Positions 1 to 4,240 of a stretch of 7,004 nucleotides of DNA are shown piece after piece. This stretch comes from JABDPF01 sp036351055 (GTDB taxonomy: Bacteria; Pseudomonadota; Gammaproteobacteria; Xanthomonadales; SZUA-36). The notes below the pieces were generated by a model that did not search any database, had not been told where the DNA came from, and was given only the letters and a program-made list of their open reading frames with translations. Position 1 is the first letter of the stretch; each line of letters opens with the position of its first letter. The DNA is taken from contig JAZBOH010000036.1 in the NCBI GenBank assembly GCA_036351055.1, forward strand, positions 1-7,004. The letters run 5' to 3'. Both the position numbers and the translations under genes were made by a program.

Positions 1-1
1 A

Positions 2-47
2 CACCTCCGGATACAGTTTTTCTTTTTTACTGTATCCGTTCGAGGTG
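2..47. repeat. Interrupted inverted repeat (10-bp plus 6-bp stem)
   Basis: CGGATACAGT at 8-17 is perfectly complementary to ACTGTATCCG at 29-38. Outside this, CACCTC at 2-7 pairs with GAGGTG at 42-47, with a three-base bulge (39-41) on one side only. The 11-base loop is almost pure T on the plus strand. The T tract is inside the loop rather than after the stem, so this is not an ordinary terminator. It could be an operator for a dimeric regulator, a structured RNA element, or part of a mobile-element end. The left end may be truncated by the window edge. Confidence 0.6.
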
Positions 48-125
48 GCGATGTCCAGACATTTTTTAAATGAGTTCATCAGGTTATGGGTGGCTCGAAA
101 TTACTACCTTGAAAGGGTTGCCCTC
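41..125. mobile_element. Possible IS21-type element end remnant (non-coding)
   Basis: Two blocks, GAGGTGGCGATGTCC (42-56) and GGGTGGCTCGAAA (88-100), share the core GGTGGC at a 45-base spacing. From memory of the family, IS21-type insertion sequences carry several short related repeats near their ends, often with a GGTGGC-like core followed by an A/T run. No transposase or helper ATPase gene is present, so at most this is the outermost part of an element whose body lies to the left, or a decayed scar. The call rests on pattern recall only and the boundaries are approximate. Confidence 0.2.
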
Positions 126-346
126 TAGGGGGTCAATTTTAGATTAGCGAAACTATGGGGCTCTGGATGTAAAGCTGCCGTTAATGCTTCCAAAATCAAC
201 AGTCGAGGTAGACACTAAGATGCTGCCTTCACGCAGGAAAAGTTAAATTCTTTCAGCAAGTTGACTTTCATTGGCAGGGGGCCCCAAAAGGGAAGATCCG
301 TTATAGGATCATAGATGGTTCCGCTTTTTCGAGAGTATCGGAAAGA

Positions 347-1276
347 TCAATACAGAACCAGGTAGCCCAGCGCAATCACTAGAAGCAGCAGCAGAAGAAT
401 GACGAGTTTCAGCGGCGGTGGCGGCGGCGTCTTGGTTGCCTGTTCCAGCAACCTCATAAACTCTCCACATCCGGGAATGCGGTCAGCAGGATCCTTTGCG
501 AGTGCCGCCATGACAAGCCGGTCGACAGCGGCAGGAATCTCGGGGACAAAACCTGCCGGATGGAGGGGCGGCAATTTGACGTGGGCGTGCTGGACCGCGA
601 AGTCGGTATTGCCGACCTCGTCCTGGCCCCTGACAAAAGGCGGTCGGCCGGTCAGCATCTCGTAAAACACGCATCCCACGCTGTAAACGTCGCTGCGATG
701 ATCAATCCGCCGGGGCTGAACGATCTGCTCCGGGCTCATGTACAGGGGCGTGCCCAGGATCTGGCCGGTACGGGTCCGGCGCTCCTCGCCGGCTGCCAGG
801 GCAATGCCAAAATCGATCAACAGGGCGTGCCGTTCCTGGTCCAAAAGGACATTGGCGGGCTTGACATCCCGGTGAACAATCCCGTGCCGGTGGGCGTAAT
901 CCAAGGCTTTCAGAATATCGGAGATAATGGAGACAGCTTCTTGAAGCGGCACGCGATGTTTTTCCCTGCTTTCCATAAGACGATCCAATGACGTGCCTTC
1001 GACGAGCTTCATGACAATACAGGTTGCCCCATGGGCGTCAAACACATCCAGAACCGGAACGATGTTGGGATGTCTGAGACCCTGATGTCGACGGGCCTCA
1101 TCCTGTATTCTCATCTTGAACTCCGGATCTGCGATCAAGTCATTGGACACAGCCTTGACAGCGACCGCTTCAGCTTTCGCAGCATCCCATGCGTGCCAGA
1201 TAACCCCCATGCCGCCTTTGGCAATGAGACCATCAATGGTGTAATGTTCTATCTGACTGCCGATCTGAAGGTTCAT
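347..1276 (-). CDS. Tail-anchored Ser/Thr protein kinase (Hanks type, PknB-like)
   Basis: Predicted to transfer phosphate from ATP to Ser/Thr on unknown protein substrates, with the kinase domain in the cytoplasm. Numbering from the ATG at 1276 (309 residues): the glycine-rich loop is about 19-25 (AKGGMGV), the ATP-anchoring lysine is K41 in VAVK, the likely helix-C glutamate is E60, the catalytic loop is HRDVKPAN at 135-142 (D137, K139, N142), the magnesium-binding DFG is 155-157, SPE is 181-183, the F-helix aspartate is D196, and the late conserved arginine is R266. T168, T170 and T176 in the activation loop are candidate phosphosites. After the domain come a proline run (284-288) and one hydrophobic helix (about 290-308) that ends the protein, so there is no outside sensor such as PASTA. 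An upstream in-frame TTG at 1315 would add 13 residues, but the ATG follows a GGTGG at a 5-base spacing and starts just before the domain. The gene lies 135 bases after the tail-cluster gene, same strand. Kinase call is firm; a role with the tail genes is inferred. Confidence 0.93.
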   Translation of the reverse strand: MNLQIGSQIEHYTIDGLIAKGGMGVIWHAWDAAKAEAVAVKAVSNDLIADPEFKMRIQDEARRHQGLRHPNIVPVLDVFDAHGATCIVMKLVEGTSLDRLMESREKHRVPLQEAVSIISDILKALDYAHRHGIVHRDVKPANVLLDQERHALLIDFGIALAAGEERRTRTGQILGTPLYMSPEQIVQPRRIDHRSDVYSVGCVFYEMLTGRPPFVRGQDEVGNTDFAVQHAHVKLPPLHPAGFVPEIPAAVDRLVMAALAKDPADRIPGCGEFMRLLEQATKTPPPPPLKLVILLLLLLVIALGYLVLY

Positions 1277-1411
1277 GAGTGCCACCAACGCGAAATTTGC
1301 GCGCCATGCGCTCAAACCTTTTATGAGTCCGTCAGGATTTCAGGACGGGTTTCGGCATCCTGAAGCCCGTGGCAGTTTTCACCATTGAGGCTGCAACCGG
1401 CTTCGCCTGCG
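1277..1411. other. Intergenic gap between tail gene and kinase
   Basis: This is the only gap in the gene row longer than about 40 bases. It holds an inverted repeat at 1339-1364 and, on the minus strand, the weak Shine-Dalgarno-like GGTGG before the kinase ATG. An in-frame TTG at 1315 could make part of it coding. I could not pick out a convincing -35/-10 promoter by eye, so whether the kinase is read through from the tail operon or has its own promoter is unresolved. Confidence 0.5.
1339..1364 (-). repeat. Inverted repeat before the kinase gene
   Basis: TTCAGGA (1339-1345) pairs with TCCTGAA (1358-1364). The minus-strand stem can be extended inward by a T-G wobble and a G-C pair, giving about 9 bp around an 8-base loop. 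No T run follows on the minus strand, so it is not a textbook intrinsic terminator. A second copy of TCAGGA (1332-1337) lies right beside the arm and could form an alternative hairpin. Position between the tail genes and the kinase suggests transcript processing, partial termination or an operator. Confidence 0.45.
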
Positions 1412-2419
1412 TTAGTAGGCGAACTCCACCGCAACCATCGAGACTGCGGTCCTGCGCGTTCCTCTCAGCCAAAGGACGAGGGTGTTGTACTCAGGATCAA
1501 GCGAAGTGTTTTCGATTGGAAATGTCTCTTCAAACCACTTCTCACCGGATGCAATCTTCTCCTCCAATAGCTTCTCGCGCACATGCTGCTTCTTAACCGT
1601 GTCCCACCCCCCCTTGAACAGTTCGAGCAAAATCTCCCCATCGTTCTGTGAGCCTGCGATCCGCAGCCGGGTCACCCGGGTGGCGTTTGGGGGAATCGGA
1701 ATGGCCATCGTTCCGGCGGCACCGCGATCCTTCTCACCCGCTTCCTTGGGAGACGGCGAGAGAGCTTCGGTGGCGCCTACCCGGAACATCGGCGGCATCT
1801 CGGCCTCGCCTTCCGGAAGATTCACCAGGGGGTGGGCACGAAACGGCATGCGCACCCAGCCCGTTCTCAACTCCGGGTGAAGTTCTTTGCGCGTTATCGA
1901 TCCCGGCGCCAGGATCCTCAGATACGTGGTTTCCTCATAATCGATGGCGTCCTCGCCGATTTCACCCTGCGGGTCGAGCTGTATCCTGCCAAGGCTCAAG
2001 GTTTCCCCTTTCTCCGAGGCCCGGAAGGCCGTCACCAAAGCATAAAAGTCTTGCAGGTTTTGAGGCCGGGCAGCGCCGTTTTCCGGGGAACCGGCCGCCT
2101 CCTGGTACGTCAACCCGATGGTAAGCAGCTCATTCGGACCAAAGTCGGCAACGCTGAGATGCTGATATTCAGTGACCAGGATTTCACGTCCCAGCGCGTC
2201 GACGGCAAAACCGGGGGCAATCTTGACAGCATTGCCGGTCTCGCGCGAGATCGTCAATCCATGGACGACCCCCCAGCCGTGAAGATGCAGATTATGGCGG
2301 AGGCGCGCATTGACGTGGTAATTCTGCTCAGCCAGAAAATCGTCTTCCAAAAGCAGCTGACCCCGATAGTAATGCGGTCGCTGCTCAATCAGTGTGGACA
2401 CTGTAGACGGTTTTTTCAT
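1412..2419 (-). CDS. Conserved tail-cluster-associated protein of unknown function
   Basis: 335 residues, no signal peptide or membrane segment visible. The N-terminal region carries the signature YYRGQLLLEDDF (17-28), a charged YH-rich helix, then HGWGVVHGL (47-55), followed by a V.I.PG.A.D..GREI stretch (65-80). I recognise this as a recurrent uncharacterised family encoded next to gpI-like and J-like baseplate genes in phage-tail-like clusters; no function is established that I know of. A low-complexity Ser/Pro/Lys/Gly linker (about 219-240) separates it from a C-terminal part (about 240-335) that alternates hydrophobic residues as in a beta sandwich (IPIPPNATRVTRLRIAG, LDPEYNTLVLWLRG). 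This layout, an N-terminal attachment part plus a beta-rich end, would fit an accessory baseplate or fibre/receptor-binding component, but that is inference. ATG start at 2419 is supported by GAGAGG six bases upstream. It follows the gpI-like gene by 29 bases. Confidence 0.8.
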   Translation of the reverse strand: MKKPSTVSTLIEQRPHYYRGQLLLEDDFLAEQNYHVNARLRHNLHLHGWGVVHGLTISRETGNAVKIAPGFAVDALGREILVTEYQHLSVADFGPNELLTIGLTYQEAAGSPENGAARPQNLQDFYALVTAFRASEKGETLSLGRIQLDPQGEIGEDAIDYEETTYLRILAPGSITRKELHPELRTGWVRMPFRAHPLVNLPEGEAEMPPMFRVGATEALSPSPKEAGEKDRGAAGTMAIPIPPNATRVTRLRIAGSQNDGEILLELFKGGWDTVKKQHVREKLLEEKIASGEKWFEETFPIENTSLDPEYNTLVLWLRGTRRTAVSMVAVEFAY

Positions 2420-2425
2420 AGTTTG

Positions 2426-2431
2426 CCTCTC
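2426..2431 (-). promoter_or_regulatory. Ribosome binding site of the GWGVV-family gene
   Basis: GAGAGG on the minus strand, six bases before the ATG at 2419. It is the clearest Shine-Dalgarno sequence in the window and fixes the start of the downstream gene; the other tail genes have weaker sites. Confidence 0.7.
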
Positions 2432-2448
2432 TCGCGGAATTTATGACA

Positions 2449-3090
2449 CTAATCATTTTTCTTAACCGGCCGCCAATCCAGGTCGTAGAGCGTGTGGGCG
2501 GGCTTTGCAAGCTCGATCACCCGTCTAATCTGCTCTTCCCAGCGAGATCTGTAAACCGTCTCCTCCGGTCCACCGATTTCGGGCGATTGAATCGTTACCC
2601 GAAACCAAAACGCCCTGTCGTGCTCAAGCCATGAACTGATCCCGATTCTTGCGGTTCCGACGACAAAGCCCGGAACGTCTTCATCATCGATTTCCGCCGT
2701 GGCATTCCCGGGCATAAAGAGCTTGAGAAGTCTTTCCAGATATGCTTTGGTTCCTTTTTTGCTGTACAGAGGCACGATTTCGGCCAACAGCTGGCGCTTT
2801 CGACGCTCGCTCAGACCATCGAGGTCAACAAAGGCCACCCACTGCCCAAGCCAGGGCAGAAATTCTCCGGGGGTGTCGCAGGCATCGAACAAAGAAGCTA
2901 TCATGGCGATACGCTCCGCAAGGGGTGACGTTGCGGTGAGGCTCATTCGCGGCCTTTCCCGGCTCACTTCCTGTCCGTCTGATCCAAAAAGTAAAACCTC
3001 AAACACCGATAGGACTTCACGCAGGTCATCTGATGCATGATAGATCGCCGGCAGGCAGTCTATTAACGTTCCGTTTGAATTCGACGCCAT
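2449..3090 (-). CDS. P2 gpI-like phage tail / baseplate wedge protein
   Basis: 213 residues from the ATG at 3090. Likely a structural baseplate protein of the phage P2 gpI type (the tail-protein family seen in phage-tail-like injection clusters), which sits with J-type proteins in the baseplate wedge. Visible hallmarks: LPAIY (13-17) near the N terminus, helical VLSVFEVLLFG (26-36), the FDACDTPGEFLPWLGQW stretch (68-84), then RRKRQLLAEIVPLYSKKGT (96-114) followed by KAYLERLLKLF, and a C-terminal IELAKPAHTLYDL (192-204). Start choice: an in-frame GTG at 3120 would overlap the upstream stop as GTGA and add ten residues (MIHSTEWKRI), but it has no visible Shine-Dalgarno, while the ATG has GGAA seven bases upstream (3098-3101) and lies close to the conserved LPAIY. 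Either start implies translational coupling to the upstream J-type gene. Length is normal for the family and no motif looks damaged. Confidence 0.85.
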   Translation of the reverse strand: MASNSNGTLIDCLPAIYHASDDLREVLSVFEVLLFGSDGQEVSRERPRMSLTATSPLAERIAMIASLFDACDTPGEFLPWLGQWVAFVDLDGLSERRKRQLLAEIVPLYSKKGTKAYLERLLKLFMPGNATAEIDDEDVPGFVVGTARIGISSWLEHDRAFWFRVTIQSPEIGGPEETVYRSRWEEQIRRVIELAKPAHTLYDLDWRPVKKND

Positions 3091-3116
3091 TATACGTTTC
3101 CATTCGGTTGAGTGAA

Positions 3117-4199
3117 TCACGTTTTCATGGAAAGGTCACTGGATATGACGGCATCTTCCGCCACCACAACCCTGACGAGTTCATACGCTCTGATTCGAAT
3201 CCCAATCAACCGCCCCAATCCGTCCCGCATGACCCGGTCTTTATCGATCAAGGTTTCTCCCCCCAGCCTCGAGTCGATTCCAAGGGTTGATCGCAGGCCG
3301 ATCTGAATTCCGAAAGCGCTTTGCAGATCCTGGTTGAGCGCTCTTGTTTCGGCCAGATGCAGAACGCGAACGTCTTCAACGTAGTCAACACCTTCAACCG
3401 CTTCCAGGAGCGCGTAAATTTCCGACAGGTAAACGGGCCGGCCGAACGGCCAGCCCTCGCCGCCCGGACCGCCTTCGAAATACGGACTGAAGTGGTCCTG
3501 CAACCGCTGCACGGCGTGGCGTTGCACCTCTGGAAGCAGGGCGCCCGGTTTCGTGCGGATGATGGCCCCCAGGGACAGCCAAACGTAAAAGGGCCGGACC
3601 ACGTGCAGCCGCGTCGCCAGAAGACGCATGGGCTCGAGCGCCGCGCGCACGTCCTTGAGCAAGTCCTCAAAAGCCGCTGCTTCGAGGGGTTTGCCAGGTA
3701 CGATCACGACACTCACATGTCCGGGCCGATCCTGCATGCACACGCGTCTGTCGGCGGCTTCCAGGTTCCGCCGCACAAAGCAACGTGTCCGAACCTGCCG
3801 GGGCTCCTCGCTCAGGATAGCGGCCGCCAACGTTTGGGCCAGTTTCTCATGGTCTTCAACCGTCACAGCCCGCCGGGGTTCCCGGAGCCCCAATACCGCC
3901 TTTGTCAACGCTTCATCCACGGCTTCGACGGGGGTGCCCGGGTCGGCCAAATCCCGCCGCTCATCCGGAGCCACGTTCCTGAGGAGCTGCAGAAATTTGA
4001 TCTTGTTCTCGCGTGTCACCCGATTGAGGCGGAAGATCAATATTTCGGTAACGTATGCCAGCAGCTCGATCAGGGTAATCCCCGGATCCGACGGATTATG
4101 GTTGGTCCATTCGGGGGCGTAGTGTGGCAGCAGTGAAAGCCCCTCTTTCACCAAGTCGTTGAACTTGCGATCATCTAGATTTGGAATCTTAAGTGGCAT
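3117..4199 (-). CDS. Baseplate J-like protein (short gp6/J-type wedge paralogue)
   Basis: 360 residues, ATG at 4199 with only a weak GAAG upstream. The N-terminal signature, IPNLDDRKFNDLVKEG (5-20) and EWTNHNPSDPGITLIELLAY (30-49) with LIFRLNRV (54-61), is typical of the family annotated as putative baseplate assembly protein. Residues 90-122 (TPVEAVDEAL..LGLREPRRAVTVEDHEKLA) match the J-type 'R...VT.EDYE.LA' element, and the C-terminal half (about 160-282: HVSVVIVPG, Y239-F241, W250PFGRPVYLSEIYALLEAVEGVDYVEDVRVLHL) aligns by eye with the C-terminal domain of the large upstream protein. The middle region of several hundred residues present in that protein is missing, with no sign of frameshift, so this looks like a natural compact form rather than a deletion. 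Expected role: structural component of the baseplate wedge around the spike. It starts 42 bases after the stop of the large gene and runs into the gpI-like gene. Confidence 0.88.
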   Translation of the reverse strand: MPLKIPNLDDRKFNDLVKEGLSLLPHYAPEWTNHNPSDPGITLIELLAYVTEILIFRLNRVTRENKIKFLQLLRNVAPDERRDLADPGTPVEAVDEALTKAVLGLREPRRAVTVEDHEKLAQTLAAAILSEEPRQVRTRCFVRRNLEAADRRVCMQDRPGHVSVVIVPGKPLEAAAFEDLLKDVRAALEPMRLLATRLHVVRPFYVWLSLGAIIRTKPGALLPEVQRHAVQRLQDHFSPYFEGGPGGEGWPFGRPVYLSEIYALLEAVEGVDYVEDVRVLHLAETRALNQDLQSAFGIQIGLRSTLGIDSRLGGETLIDKDRVMRDGLGRLIGIRIRAYELVRVVVAEDAVISSDLSMKT

Positions 4200-4240
4200 A
4201 GTCTGTCTTCAGATCATTGGTAAATGCCTTCACCCGCAAC

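Larger units (their letters stand above)
1..346. other. Gene-free left flank, AT-richer than the cluster
   Basis: No plausible coding region lies between the left edge and the kinase stop codon at 347-349. The stretch is visibly richer in A and T than the neighbouring genes. It contains an interrupted inverted repeat at 2-47, two GGTGGC-containing blocks at about 41-56 and 88-97, a GGGGCCCC palindrome at 278-285, and a weak 5-bp hairpin (GATCC/GGATC, 295-310). I see no tRNA, no classic rho-independent terminator for the kinase gene, and no CRISPR-like repeat. It probably marks the downstream edge of the tail-gene cluster, possibly with remains of a mobile element. Confidence 0.6.

Noticed and set aside
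2..47. Inverted repeat read as a rho-independent terminator
   Set aside because: The T tract is in the loop and neither strand has a T run directly after the stem.
278..285. GGGGCCCC palindrome in the left flank
   Set aside because: Short, low-complexity and without T run or neighbouring partner; can arise by chance.
295..310. GATCC/GGATC hairpin as terminator of the kinase gene
   Set aside because: Stem of only 5 bp, with no T run following on the minus strand.
560..991. Plus-strand open frame opposite the kinase catalytic region
   Set aside because: The minus strand encodes an intact kinase with all conserved motifs here; the plus-strand product shows no pattern of a real protein.
1277..1315. 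Kinase start at the upstream TTG (1315)
   Set aside because: Would add 13 residues without family similarity; the ATG at 1276 has a better placed Shine-Dalgarno-like GGTGG and begins directly before the kinase domain.
1832..2446. Plus-strand open frame (204 codons) opposite the GWGVV-family gene
   Set aside because: Antisense shadow: the minus-strand frame has a strong ribosome binding site and family signature, while this one has neither.
3321..4136. Long plus-strand open frame (271 codons) opposite the short J-like gene
   Set aside because: It lies fully antisense to a gene with clear baseplate motifs and its translation has no recognisable domain; long antisense frames are common in GC-rich coding DNA.
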